DNA of 16,683 nucleotides, taken from the NCBI GenBank assembly GCA_036258795.1, contig DATACZ010000167.1:1-16683 (forward strand). Reading direction: 5' to 3'. The position numbers and the translations under genes were made by a program. Source of the DNA: DATACZ01 sp036258795 (GTDB lineage Bacteria > Actinomycetota > CADDZG01 > JAHWKV01). Below, piece by piece: positions 1-7,643 of the stretch; position 1 is the stretch's first letter; each line of letters begins with the position of its first letter. A model generated the notes under the pieces. The model did no database searches. It was not told where the DNA came from and worked only from the letters and a program-made list of their open reading frames with translations.

Positions 1-385
1 CGTCGAGAGTGTGTCCGGTGGCGATTGCCGTCACCCCGAAGTCCGCCGCGAGATGCTGGAGCGCCTGGTAGCGAACGAGGCGTGCCTGAGCCTGGGTAGG
101 GGGGTCGACTTTAACCCTGCGGATCCCGAGAGGCACCCCGAAGGAGTCGGCAACCCTGCCGCAGTGCCGGGCGTCGGATGTGGAGTCGGGACGCATGCCA
201 TGGTCCACGTGACCCAACACGACCTCATAGCCGAGTCTCAGTAGCAAGATGGCCAGAGCGGTGGAATCAGCCCCGCCGCTGAACGCCACCAGAACCCTCT
301 CTCCGGACGAAAGCAGGCCGTGCTGTTCAATGGTCGTGGCAACAGCCGCGGCCTCGGTGCTTAAAGTGAGATTCGCTGAATCCAC
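1..385 (-). CDS. tilS: tRNA(Ile)-lysidine synthase TilS, N-terminal part (runs off the left edge)
   Basis: TilS attaches lysine to C34 of tRNA-Ile2 (anticodon CAU) in an ATP-dependent reaction in the cytoplasm, so that the tRNA reads AUA. About 128 residues are visible. The PP-loop SGGADS lies at residues 36-41, followed by HVDHGMR at 59-65 and ATGHTLD at the cut edge, all characteristic of the N-terminal ATPase domain. The C-terminal part lies outside the window. I chose GTG at 385-383 because a GGAG stands just upstream at 392-389 and no ATG/GTG/TTG lies between it and the PP-loop at a sensible distance. This start lies 25 nt inside the end of the DUF2342 gene, so the two are probably translationally coupled. 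In Mycobacterium the same pair is Rv3626c-Rv3625c, as I recall. The assignment is firm; the exact start is less so. Confidence 0.93.
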   Translation of the reverse strand, partial: MDSANLTLSTEAAAVATTIEQHGLLSSGERVLVAFSGGADSTALAILLLRLGYEVVLGHVDHGMRPDSTSDARHCGRVADSFGVPLGIRRVKVDPPTQAQARLVRYQALQHLAADFGVTAIATGHTLD

Positions 386-1410
386 CGCTCCGGGGTCCTG
401 ACCTCATCCAGGGTAGGAAGCGTCTCGGGAGAGTTGAAGCAGGTTCTCACCGCATCGAGACCGCCGGCCCTGAAAACCTCATTGAAGAACTTCTGACCCT
501 CCCGGTACTGGGCCTTCTTGAGGTCCAGGCCCAAGACCTTGCCGATCAGCTTGCCCAATACTCCACCCGGCGACGACCCATCCAACTCTTTACGCATCCG
601 GGGCTGGCTCGGGATGCGGTCTTCGGCCACCCGGTCCATGACAAAGTTTGCGTGGCCCTCTATGACCGACATGAATGCCTGAAGCTTGTTGAACAGCTCT
701 ATCTGTTCCGGGCTGAGCAGCCGAACGGCCAAGGCGCTCGAGCCGTTGCCCTGCCGGAGAGCCTCCACCATACGCTCGAGAAGGTTACGCGGATCGACCT
801 CCATGGAATTGAGCAACTCATTGACCGACGAGAGGAAGTGATCCCGGACCCAAGGGTTAGCTTCAAACTGGAAGCGGTGGGTGAGCTCGTGAAGGGCGAC
901 CCACAGGCGAAAGTCACGGGGAAGAAAGCCAAAACGCCTTTCGGTCACGATGATGTTGGGGCCCACGAACCAGACCTCATCCTCGTGGCCCATCAGGACG
1001 TCATACTGCCCGAGGACCCGCTGCGACAGGAAACCAAGCACCGACCCGAGCTGAGCGCCCAACGCGGACCGATAGGCGAGTCGCATCGCCGGCGGGCTCC
1101 TGTGCTCCTGAATTCGCTTCTCGACCTTGTCCAGGAGAGGGTTGATGAGCGTGAGCATGGATTCAATGTTCGACGTTGCCCACTCAGCTCTGGAAAGAAC
1201 GCGGGGGACCGCAGGCCGTGCAGGCGCAAAGCCGGTCTGGTCGGCGATGAGTGGCTCGGCCTCTCTAACCAGGTCGATGAAACTAGAGTCCAATCCGTCC
1301 AGAAGGTAGGAACGGTCTAGAGGCCCTGGGGCCGCAAATCTGGCCGCGAAGCGAGCGGCCATTCGAACATCTACGAGATCAGTCAAATTGGTCGAATCCA
1401 GGTTGGCCAA
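361..1410 (-). CDS. DUF2342 zinc metalloprotease-like protein (F420-associated hydrolase family)
   Basis: The protein has 349 residues and belongs to the DUF2342 / 'coenzyme F420 biosynthesis-associated' family, whose biochemical role is not established. The signature HELTH at residues 174-178 is an HExxH zinc-binding motif. EGHANFVMD at 251-259 probably supplies the third ligand or another part of the active site. I see no signal peptide or membrane segment, so it should be cytosolic. It overlaps the tilS start by 25 nt, the usual actinobacterial neighbourhood (Rv3626c-Rv3625c type). The only in-frame start that keeps the N-terminal family block (LVDVRMAARFAARF, residues 12-25) is TTG at 1410-1408, which has a poor ribosome binding site. 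The next start, ATG at codon 17, would cut that block. The family call is firm; protease activity is inferred from the motif alone. Confidence 0.9.
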   Translation of the reverse strand: MANLDSTNLTDLVDVRMAARFAARFAAPGPLDRSYLLDGLDSSFIDLVREAEPLIADQTGFAPARPAVPRVLSRAEWATSNIESMLTLINPLLDKVEKRIQEHRSPPAMRLAYRSALGAQLGSVLGFLSQRVLGQYDVLMGHEDEVWFVGPNIIVTERRFGFLPRDFRLWVALHELTHRFQFEANPWVRDHFLSSVNELLNSMEVDPRNLLERMVEALRQGNGSSALAVRLLSPEQIELFNKLQAFMSVIEGHANFVMDRVAEDRIPSQPRMRKELDGSSPGGVLGKLIGKVLGLDLKKAQYREGQKFFNEVFRAGGLDAVRTCFNSPETLPTLDEVRTPERWIQRISL

Positions 1411-1452
1411 CGGTGCCCCGAACGGCTGCGGGCGCGGACGGCGTGCGCAGCC

Positions 1453-1480
1453 AGTTTAGCAAGGGCCAGGCATAGGTCGA
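1453..1480 (-). promoter_or_regulatory. Candidate promoter of the DUF2342-tilS operon
   Basis: On the minus strand, TCGACC (1480-1475) and TAAACT (1458-1453) are separated by 16 nt. They match the sigma70-type consensus at four of six positions each. The TTG start of the DUF2342 gene lies about 43 nt downstream. This is pattern reading only. Confidence 0.3.
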
Positions 1481-1517
1481 CCACGCTCAAGGCCATACAG
1501 GATTGGGGGAGATGCTG

Positions 1518-1551
1518 GGCGCACTTTGGGGTGTTTAAGTTTACGTGCGCC
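1518..1551. other. Inverted repeat GGCGCAC / GTGCGCC with a 20-nt loop
   Basis: A perfect 7-bp inverted repeat (1518-1524 and 1545-1551) lies in the gap between the small Cys/His gene and the DUF2342 gene. No T-tract follows it on either strand, so it is not a textbook intrinsic terminator. It could still end transcription of the small gene, or be an operator for the downstream genes. The rest of the gap 1411-1576 shows only the candidate promoter. Confidence 0.3.
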
Positions 1552-1576
1552 TAATTGCTGCTCGGACTCAGCTTTT

Positions 1577-1765
1577 TTAGCTGGCCTTCTTACCTCGAAG
1601 ACGCGGAATCTTCGTCTCCGCGTGGATGTAACAGGTGTCCTTCCGGTTGTACATCGACAACCGAGTAATGCAACCACTGTGCGCACATAACCGTCCCTGC
1701 GCAAAACGCCGGGATCTCTTGGGTAGTCCCACTACATGCGCACCCCTTATTGCCGCCGCTTTCAC
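1577..1765 (-). CDS. Small Cys/His-rich (zinc-knuckle-like) protein
   Basis: The protein has 62 residues, is basic, and has no membrane segment. It carries Cys-x4-Cys-x12-Cys-x2-His within the block LCAHSGC...RLSMYN...TCYIH (residues 27-49), which looks like a single zinc-binding knuckle, followed by a basic tail (KIPRLRGKKAS). Two features support a real gene. The motif is coherent, and the GTG start at 1765-1763 is preceded by AAGGGGGTGA, a strong ribosome binding site 4-5 nt away. A second candidate, GTG at 1732-1730, has its own AAGGGGTG and would give a 51-residue protein beginning at MGLPKRSRR. It reminds me of short conserved actinobacterial hypothetical proteins, but I cannot name a family. 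It may bind nucleic acid; that is a guess from charge and motif. It lies 184 bp downstream of tRNA-Thr on the same strand. Confidence 0.6.
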   Translation of the reverse strand: MKAAAIRGAHVVGLPKRSRRFAQGRLCAHSGCITRLSMYNRKDTCYIHAETKIPRLRGKKAS

Positions 1766-1949
1766 TGTTCACCCCCTTTTAGGCAGCCGCCGTCGCCATC
1801 CATAGCGTGGACCTGCGAGCTTTAACGAGTAACAGGCGTTCTGTATTCCCGGCCAGAGGCCCCTTAAACCGATGAAACATGTGTGCAGTTTCGCAGTCAT
1901 GAAGGTACTGCAACCGGATTCTCCCACCCGCGCAGACCGAACGCTAAAT
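1766..1949. other. Intergenic stretch between tRNA-Thr and the small Cys/His gene
   Basis: No open frame here has coding character, and I find no convincing promoter, terminator or riboswitch. The only structure is a weak imperfect inverted repeat, GCAGT...ACTGC, near 1893-1911. Confidence 0.5.
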
Positions 1950-2025
1950 TGGAGCCGGAGCGGGGACTCGAACCCCGGACCTGCGCATTACGAGTGCGCT
2001 GCTCTGCCAGCTGAGCTACCCCGGC
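1950..2025 (-). tRNA. tRNA-Thr (anticodon CGU), CCA encoded
   Basis: This is a 76-nt cloverleaf including an encoded CCA (1952-1950). The acceptor stem GCCGGGG/CTCCGGC has one G-U pair. The D arm is AGCTC...GAGCA. The anticodon stem GCGCA/TGCGC encloses the loop CTCGTAA with anticodon CGT. The T arm is CGGGG TTCGAGT CCCCG. The G1-C72 and C2-G71 pairs agree with threonine identity, and the discriminator base is T. It reads ACG codons. A possible -10 box, TAAAAT, lies at 2054-2049, 23 nt upstream, but no good -35 stands before it. It sits 121 bp downstream of holB. Confidence 0.95.
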
Positions 2026-2146
2026 GCTGCCCTCCGCGACGCCTCTCGATTTTAAACGGCCCATGGGAGGGGCTCTGCCTGCGCCAGACTCGTGAGCGGC
2101 GTCTAAGCCTTCCGTTTGGTCGGTTCGGGTGGCCGGTTTTCGAGAC

Positions 2147-3268
2147 CTATAGCAGCCGGAGAAGGACCGACTCCACGACGAGGCCTGCGCTGGAGTTGCT
2201 GCGGATGGCAAGCTGCGCCTCGAGACAGACCTCGACCATCTCGACCCAGAACCTTGCTGGACGACTGGTGGCGCTCTCGAGAAGATCTTCGGCGAAGTCA
2301 GGGCTGGTCACATCTGTGGTCTCGCCTCCCGCCGAGAGAAGTGCCAGATCGCGGAAGGCCGCGCCCAGCCAGGTCAGGAAATCGACCACGGCGTCGGACT
2401 CGACCCGCCGAAGGGTCCGCTTATTCGAGGACGCGATCCTCTTCTGCAAGGGGCCGGCACCTCTAAGGCCCGAGCTCTGGCCGCTCCATTTGCTTATCTC
2501 CTCAGCTTGGATGCTCTCAGCCGCCTTACGAGCTTCAGCAGCAAGGCCCAGCACTCCGTCCGCGGCTGCGAGCAGCTCGGTAAGAGAGGGATTCCTTGTT
2601 GAGCAGATGGCCAGGGCCCGGTGTCGAAGTTCCCTGGCCAAAGGCTGCTCGGCAAGCCGGATTGCGGCATCCATGTCCCCTCTCGAGGCCTGAACGATTG
2701 CGGCCGCCTCACGCCGGCCGAGGGCGAACCTCGACTCCAGTAGGTTGAGGAGTGCCTCCTCGGTAATGGGAGGGAAGTCGATCATCTGACATCTCGACAG
2801 AATCGTGGGCAGGAAGTTGTGGACAGAGTCGGCCACCAGTATCCAGAGCACCGATGGGCCAGGCTCCTCCAGGGCCTTCAGCAAGGCATTCTGTGAACGC
2901 TCCGTGATCCTGTCCGCCTCTTCCAGAATGAAGACGCGGTGGGAGGCTTCGATCGGCGTCTGGGCCGCAGAAACCACGCCGGCCCTGAGCACCTCCACGG
3001 GATAGGTATAGCCCTCCGGTTGGAAGATCGCCACGTCCGGATGGATGCCCCGGATCACCCTGCTACACACGTTGCATACGCCGCAGGCCTCCGGACAGAT
3101 CACCGCTGCAGCAAATAGGCGGGCAGCGCTCTTGTGGCCTGCACCCGGGGCACCGACGAATAGGTATGGGCCCGTTGGCCGCCGAGCCGCGCTCTGGAGA
3201 ATCCTGGCGGTACGTGTATGCCCTACGAACCCGCTCCAGACACCGCTTCTTTGAACGTCCTCCGTCAC
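2147..3268 (-). CDS. holB: DNA polymerase III delta' subunit (clamp loader)
   Basis: Delta' is the rigid stator of the clamp-loader complex that places the beta sliding clamp on DNA; it acts in the cytoplasm at the replication fork. The protein has about 373 residues. GAPGAGHKS at 39-47 is a degenerate Walker A. A zinc module has Cys at 58, 62, 65 and 68. LEEAD is at 115-119, and the ALLKALEEP helix is followed by the sensor/arginine-finger motif SRC at 158-160. The C-terminal part (about 200-373) is the helical collar region and is poorly conserved, as usual. The frame is open for another 105 codons upstream, but that stretch only shadows the kinase gene. I chose GTG at 3268-3266, 26 nt after the upstream stop. 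TTG at 3298-3296, which overlaps the tmk stop as TTGA, is the alternative. It follows MFS-tmk directly, as one operon. Confidence 0.9.
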   Translation of the reverse strand: MTEDVQRSGVWSGFVGHTRTARILQSAARRPTGPYLFVGAPGAGHKSAARLFAAAVICPEACGVCNVCSRVIRGIHPDVAIFQPEGYTYPVEVLRAGVVSAAQTPIEASHRVFILEEADRITERSQNALLKALEEPGPSVLWILVADSVHNFLPTILSRCQMIDFPPITEEALLNLLESRFALGRREAAAIVQASRGDMDAAIRLAEQPLARELRHRALAICSTRNPSLTELLAAADGVLGLAAEARKAAESIQAEEISKWSGQSSGLRGAGPLQKRIASSNKRTLRRVESDAVVDFLTWLGAAFRDLALLSAGGETTDVTSPDFAEDLLESATSRPARFWVEMVEVCLEAQLAIRSNSSAGLVVESVLLRLL

Positions 3269-3294
3269 CTGCTGAGCCTGTCCGGTGGAGGGAA

Positions 3295-5178
3295 TCAAGT
3301 TGCGGTCACCTGCTCCCCCAGCGGCTGGGCCTCCCGCTCGAGATACGGCTCGACACGGCTGCGAATATCCTCCGCCACCTCCTGCCGGCTCCTGCCGGCG
3401 TCGATGATGAAGAAGCGATCGTTCTGGCGCTCGGCCAGCAGGCGATAGGCCTCCCTTACCCTGCGGTGGAACTCGCGGCCCTCCCGTTCGATACGATCGG
3501 TGCCGTCTGCTCTCTCGAGACCTCGCTCCGCCTCCATGTCCAGAAGGAACACCAGATCGGGTGACAGCGCCGCTGTTCCCCACCTGTTCAGCGCTCTTAT
3601 CTGCTCCGCCCCCAGACCTCTAACCAGTCCCTGATAAGCGATCGAGGAGTCAACGTAACGGTCGCAGATGACAATGGCCCCCTCCGCAAGCGCAGGCCTG
3701 ATGACCTCGTCAACGTGCTGAGCCCGGTCGGCCGCATACAGCAGCGCCTCAGTCTTGTCAGACATCGAAGCACTAGCTGGGTCCAGAAGTACTTGCCGTA
3801 GCTTTTCCCCGATTGCCGTTCCCCCAGGCTCGTGGGTAACGACCACCCGCCGGCCTCGGCCCTCGAGGAACTGTCTCAAGAGCTCAATCTGAGTGGACTT
3901 GCCGCTGCCTTCACCACCTTCGAAAACCAGAAAGAGCCCCAGGCGCTCGCCACCGAACCGCCATCGAGCCCTCACGGCGTTGGTAGTGATCAGGCCCGCT
4001 AAGAAGATCATGAGCCCCCCGATCCAGATCGAGACCCTTATCCCTCGGATGTCTATGCTCTGATCGAGGATCACGATCGGACCGGGAGCCGCCCGGTCGA
4101 CGATCTTGATAAGCGCAGGAGCCACTGCAGCCGCTCCTACCACAGCCAGGCGAATCACAGAGTTGACCGCTGATGAGGCGCGGCCCCTCAGCTCCGGAGC
4201 AAGCTTCTCCTGGATCAGCGCGTAGCCCGATGGGTAGGCAAACCCGGCGAACATGCCGCACACGCTGGTGGCGATTAGGGCGGCGGAAAGCGTAGACACC
4301 GTGCCGAAGGCGACCATCGACAATCCCATGCCCATGACCACAGTCGAGAAGATGATGTCCTTGGGCACAACCAGAGCCACCGGTCCCGCGAGGATAAAGC
4401 CGGTGCCGAGACCCAACCCGACCGCGGTTATCAGTACCCCGAAGCTCCCGGGCCCTCCCCCCAGAACGTCACTCAGGAAGAACGGTGCGATGGAGATGAA
4501 GGTGCCGATTCCGGCGAAGGCGCCGCCGATGCCGAGGACCCAGGGGCGAATCATGTCGTGATGCCATACGAAGCGGAGCCCGTCCAGGAGCTCTTCCCAT
4601 ACTGCCTTGATGTCTAGAGCCCTCTTCGATGACGGCCTGGGCGCAATTCGAAGGGTGAGGGTAAGCGCCGCACTGACCATGAACGTGACCGCGTCCAGGA
4701 AAAATGCCAGGTGCTCTGGGTTTATCGCTAACTGCTCTAGACCCAGAGCGTTACCGACCACACCTGAGGCATTGGCGAGGAGCCCAAAGAACACGCCGGA
4801 AAGGGGGAAGGTGACGTAGGCAGCCATGAGGAGCAGGGAGTAGGCGTGAGTGTAGTCCCGCCGGTCGTCGACCATGTCGGGAACGCTGGCGTCCTTCGCC
4901 GGTTGCCACAGCAGAGTGAGCATCTCCAGCACTGCCGAGACCAGAAAAAGCAGCACCACAGGCGAGAGCAGAGGCCCCGCTGCAATCGTCTCGATGAAAG
5001 GCAGGGTGGCGATCAACCCTGCGCGGGCCATATCGCTGAAAACCATGACTTTCTTGCGGTCCCAGCGGTCTGCCAGGACTCCTGCAATAGGGCTGAAGAA
5101 AAGGGCCGGGCCGATGCGGGCGAGAAGGACCGCCGCAATGGCAAACTCGTCATCGTAGATTCGCTTCACCAGCGCCAC
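3295..5178 (-). CDS. tmk: MFS transporter fused to dTMP kinase (Tmk)
   Basis: The minimum protein has 627 residues. Residues 1-405 are a major facilitator transporter of the MFS_3 type. Motif A is GVLADRWDRKK (33-43); further hydrophobic segments run to about 398. Residues 413-627 are a complete dTMP kinase, which makes dTDP from dTMP for DNA synthesis. Its P-loop is GGEGSGKST (421-429), its DRY motif is at 506-508, and its LID is RADGTDRIERE (556-566). A P-loop without Arg plus a basic LID indicates a type II (E. coli-like) enzyme. The kinase would face the cytoplasm, tethered to the membrane. I recall similar fusions in Streptomyces. The start given is the first canonical in-frame codon (GTG), but it lies inside TM1. 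Coding similarity (LLKNRSFRRFFIGQ, SSLGDW) extends up to about 5275 with no ATG, GTG or TTG. The true start is probably a rare codon between 5298 and 5328. It overlaps or abuts topA and is followed by holB. Confidence 0.93.
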   Translation of the reverse strand: MALVKRIYDDEFAIAAVLLARIGPALFFSPIAGVLADRWDRKKVMVFSDMARAGLIATLPFIETIAAGPLLSPVVLLFLVSAVLEMLTLLWQPAKDASVPDMVDDRRDYTHAYSLLLMAAYVTFPLSGVFFGLLANASGVVGNALGLEQLAINPEHLAFFLDAVTFMVSAALTLTLRIAPRPSSKRALDIKAVWEELLDGLRFVWHHDMIRPWVLGIGGAFAGIGTFISIAPFFLSDVLGGGPGSFGVLITAVGLGLGTGFILAGPVALVVPKDIIFSTVVMGMGLSMVAFGTVSTLSAALIATSVCGMFAGFAYPSGYALIQEKLAPELRGRASSAVNSVIRLAVVGAAAVAPALIKIVDRAAPGPIVILDQSIDIRGIRVSIWIGGLMIFLAGLITTNAVRARWRFGGERLGLFLVFEGGEGSGKSTQIELLRQFLEGRGRRVVVTHEPGGTAIGEKLRQVLLDPASASMSDKTEALLYAADRAQHVDEVIRPALAEGAIVICDRYVDSSIAYQGLVRGLGAEQIRALNRWGTAALSPDLVFLLDMEAERGLERADGTDRIEREGREFHRRVREAYRLLAERQNDRFFIIDAGRSRQEVAEDIRSRVEPYLEREAQPLGEQVTAT

Positions 5179-5306
5179 GATGGCGATGAGGCCGACCCAG
5201 TCTCCCAGCGAGGAGCAGATCTGCCCTATGAAGAACCGTCTAAAGGAGCGGTTTTTAAGAAGCTGCCGGTACTTCGACCGGCCTCCGGAGTCTGACAGGC
5301 CCGAGC

Positions 5307-7643
5307 TTATTTCGTCCCGTTGTTCGATCGAGCTCCTCCTGCTTTTCCGTTCCGGATACTAGCGGAGGCAACTTTTGAATGGGTTCTCTTAACCGGCTGG
5401 ACCGCGGCGACGGGCTGGGAGGAGTCGACCGTGGTGGGATTCTCATTTTGCGTATGCCTGCAGGCTGGGTAGTGACTGCAGCCGAAGAAGGCTCCTTTCC
5501 TTCCCCGCCGCTCCACCAACTCGCCCGGCTGCTCGTCGTCGGCGCACCGCTTGCACGGCTGTGCCAGGCACGTGGGACATGCGACTCCGGTCTTTCGCGG
5601 AGCGGCCTTCTCGATGTATTTGCAATCCGGGTAGTTTGAGCAACCGACGAAGGGGCCAAACCGGCCACGCCTTCGCTGAAGCTGGGATCCGCACTGTGGA
5701 CACTTTTGGTCCAGCAGCTCCGGCTCCTCAGCCTTCTGCCCCGGCACCGGGCGGGTGAACCCACAGTTGGGATAGCTGCTGCAGCCGTAGAACTTACCCC
5801 GCCGGCCCAGCTTGATCACCAGCGAGCTCCCGCACTCGGGACATTTCTCGTCGGTGGCCTCTGTCGTTACCTCATCCTTGGGAACCTCTCCGGCCTTGTT
5901 TAGGCGGTCCTGCATTGGCACGTAGAACGACTCAACTACGGGCCGGTAGGAGAGCTTGCCCTCGGCCATCTCGTCCAGTCTCTCCTCCATGTCCGAGGTG
6001 AACTGGAAGTCCATGAAGTGGTCGCCGAAGTAGCGGAGGAGGAAGTCGTTCGTCACCTCGCCGGTGTCCGTGGCCACGAACCGCTTGTTGTCAACCCGGG
6101 TGAAGTCCCTCTTGTCATCAAGGAGAGTGCTGATGATCGAGGCATAGGTGGAGGGCCGTCCGATGCCCCGGGACTCCAGCTCCTTGATCAGGGAAGCCTC
6201 GGTGTATCTGGGGGGCGGCTGTGTGAAGTGCTGCTCCGGGTTGAGCTCCCTCAGCTTAAGGGCCTGCCCGGGGGCGAGGCTGGGAAGCCTCGAGTCCTCG
6301 TCCTGCTCGTCGTCATCTTGGCCCTCCTTGTAAAGCCGGGTAAACCCATCGAACTTGAGAGTCTTTCCAGTAGCACGGAAGAGGTGCAGTTCGCCGGAGC
6401 CGGCGGGCGTTGCCAGAATGTCTACAGAGACCTGGTCGTAGGTGGCCGGTGACATGAGAGAGGCCACCGCCCGCTTCCACACGAGCTCATAGACCTTTAC
6501 CAGAGCGCCGGCATCCTTACCCTGGCCGGCTTCTATCTCAGCCTTCAGGTCCTTCGGCATGCGGCCCATCTCGGTGGGGCGGATGCACTCGTGAGCTTCC
6601 TGTGCTCCCTTGACCTTTCGATCGTGCTGTTTGTAGCGACCCGACCAGTACTTGGAGCCGAAGCTCGACTTGATCAGCCTGCTAGCCTCCGTCACTGCCT
6701 CGCCGGACATCGATGTCGAGTCGGTCCTCATATAGGTGATGAATCCCCGCTCGTAAAGCTGCTGGGCCACAGTCATGGCCCGCCGGCTCGAGAGTCCGAG
6801 CTTGCGAGATGCCTCCATCTGGAAGGTCGATGTGACAAACGGCGGGGGAGGAATCCTGTTTGCCTCTTTTGCGCGCACGTCCTCAACCCTCCAGGTTGCG
6901 CCGTCGAGCGCCGCCTTTATGGCCTCGGCCCTTGCCTGGTCTGGAATGCGGTTGTTGAGGTCCTCGAGGGAGTCCTTCGAGATCTTTGTCGGTACCCTGA
7001 CCGAGCCAACCTGGATCAGCGAGGCGGCAAACGGCTCTCCGGGAATCGTGGCAAGCAGGGCCTGCAGCGTCCAGTACTCAACCGGAACGAAGGCGCGGAT
7101 TTCCCGCTCCCGCTCGACGATCAGCCTGAGGGCCGGGCTCTGAACCCGGCCTGCCGAGAGGCCGTAACGGATCTTCTGCCAGACCAGCTGAGATATCGGA
7201 TAACCGACGAGGCGGTCAATGCTGCGCCGGGCCTGCTGAGCGTCAACCAGCCGCTGGTCAATAGAGCGCGGGGCGTTCAACGCTTCGGACACCGCCCTTT
7301 TCGTGATCTCGGTGAAGGTCACCCGCCTCTGCTTCTGGGGAGGAATGTTGCAGGCTTCGGTGATGTGCCAGGCAATGGCCTCTCCCTCGCGGTCGTAGTC
7401 GGTTGCCAGATAGACCTCGTCGGCACTCTTTGCCGCCCTGGCGATCGCGTTGATCACCTTCTTCTTGTCCTCGTTGACCACGTACTCAAGGCGAAAGTCA
7501 TGGTCCACATCCACGCCCAAGGTCTTGACGGGCAGATCACGGACGTGACCGACCGAGGCAAGCACCTTGAAGTCCTTGCCGAGGTACTTCTCAATCGTCT
7601 TCGCCTTGGCCGGGGATTCCACGACCATCAGTTTTTGAGCCAT
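5307..7643 (-). CDS. topA: DNA topoisomerase I (type IA)
   Basis: TopA relaxes negative supercoils by transient single-strand cleavage through a 5'-phosphotyrosine. The protein has 778 residues. The TOPRIM domain begins VVESPAKAKTIEKYL (residues 7-21), with the DxD acidic pair at D82/D84 in ATDYDREGE. The catalytic Tyr is Y304 in FITYMRTDS. GIGRPSTYASII lies at 494-505. The C-terminal tail has three zinc modules: Cys 601-627, Cys 648-674, and an expanded one with Cys at 689, 692, 697, 700, 722 and 728. It ends in a short basic tail. Mycobacterial and streptomycete TopA lack such fingers, as I recall, so this points to a different actinobacterial line. I chose ATG at 7643 because the protein then begins directly with MAQKLMVVESPAK; no clear ribosome binding site precedes it. 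A TTGACA lies at 7685-7680 but has only a poor -10 partner. It heads the topA, MFS-tmk, holB run. Confidence 0.97.
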   Translation of the reverse strand: MAQKLMVVESPAKAKTIEKYLGKDFKVLASVGHVRDLPVKTLGVDVDHDFRLEYVVNEDKKKVINAIARAAKSADEVYLATDYDREGEAIAWHITEACNIPPQKQRRVTFTEITKRAVSEALNAPRSIDQRLVDAQQARRSIDRLVGYPISQLVWQKIRYGLSAGRVQSPALRLIVEREREIRAFVPVEYWTLQALLATIPGEPFAASLIQVGSVRVPTKISKDSLEDLNNRIPDQARAEAIKAALDGATWRVEDVRAKEANRIPPPPFVTSTFQMEASRKLGLSSRRAMTVAQQLYERGFITYMRTDSTSMSGEAVTEASRLIKSSFGSKYWSGRYKQHDRKVKGAQEAHECIRPTEMGRMPKDLKAEIEAGQGKDAGALVKVYELVWKRAVASLMSPATYDQVSVDILATPAGSGELHLFRATGKTLKFDGFTRLYKEGQDDDEQDEDSRLPSLAPGQALKLRELNPEQHFTQPPPRYTEASLIKELESRGIGRPSTYASIISTLLDDKRDFTRVDNKRFVATDTGEVTNDFLLRYFGDHFMDFQFTSDMEERLDEMAEGKLSYRPVVESFYVPMQDRLNKAGEVPKDEVTTEATDEKCPECGSSLVIKLGRRGKFYGCSSYPNCGFTRPVPGQKAEEPELLDQKCPQCGSQLQRRRGRFGPFVGCSNYPDCKYIEKAAPRKTGVACPTCLAQPCKRCADDEQPGELVERRGRKGAFFGCSHYPACRHTQNENPTTVDSSQPVAAVQPVKRTHSKVASASIRNGKAGGARSNNGTK
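5326..5340 (-). promoter_or_regulatory. AGGAGG ribosome binding site and candidate AUC start of MFS-tmk
   Basis: On the minus strand a perfect AGGAGG (5340-5335) stands 6 nt before an in-frame ATC (5328-5326). Starting here would add 50 residues to the protein and restore the whole first membrane helix, overlapping the end of topA by 22 nt. The same bases encode Ala-Gly-Gly-Ala near the TopA C terminus, so the match could be chance. Other rare-start options are ATA at 5310 and CTG at 5298, both without a ribosome binding site. Confidence 0.4.

Noticed and set aside
652..1320. 222-codon plus-strand open frame opposite the DUF2342 gene
   Set aside because: It mirrors the conserved HELTH-containing frame and shows no domain of its own.
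1456..1772. Two other minus-strand frames (1456-1704 and 1590-1772) over the small Cys/His gene
   Set aside because: Only the 1577-1765 frame shows an ordered Cys/His motif and a well-placed ribosome binding site.
1872..2693. 273-codon plus-strand frame across the tRNA and holB
   Set aside because: It reads through the antisense of tRNA-Thr and holB; composition is Arg/Ser-rich and without motif.
2192..3268. Degenerate Walker A of HolB (GAGHKS) as a sign of a broken gene
   Set aside because: Delta' subunits commonly have non-functional P-loops, and the rest of the protein is intact.
3269..3583. 105-codon N-terminal extension of holB
   Set aside because: The extension is Gly/Arg/Ser-rich shadow of the dTMP kinase frame; delta' homology begins near GTG 3268.
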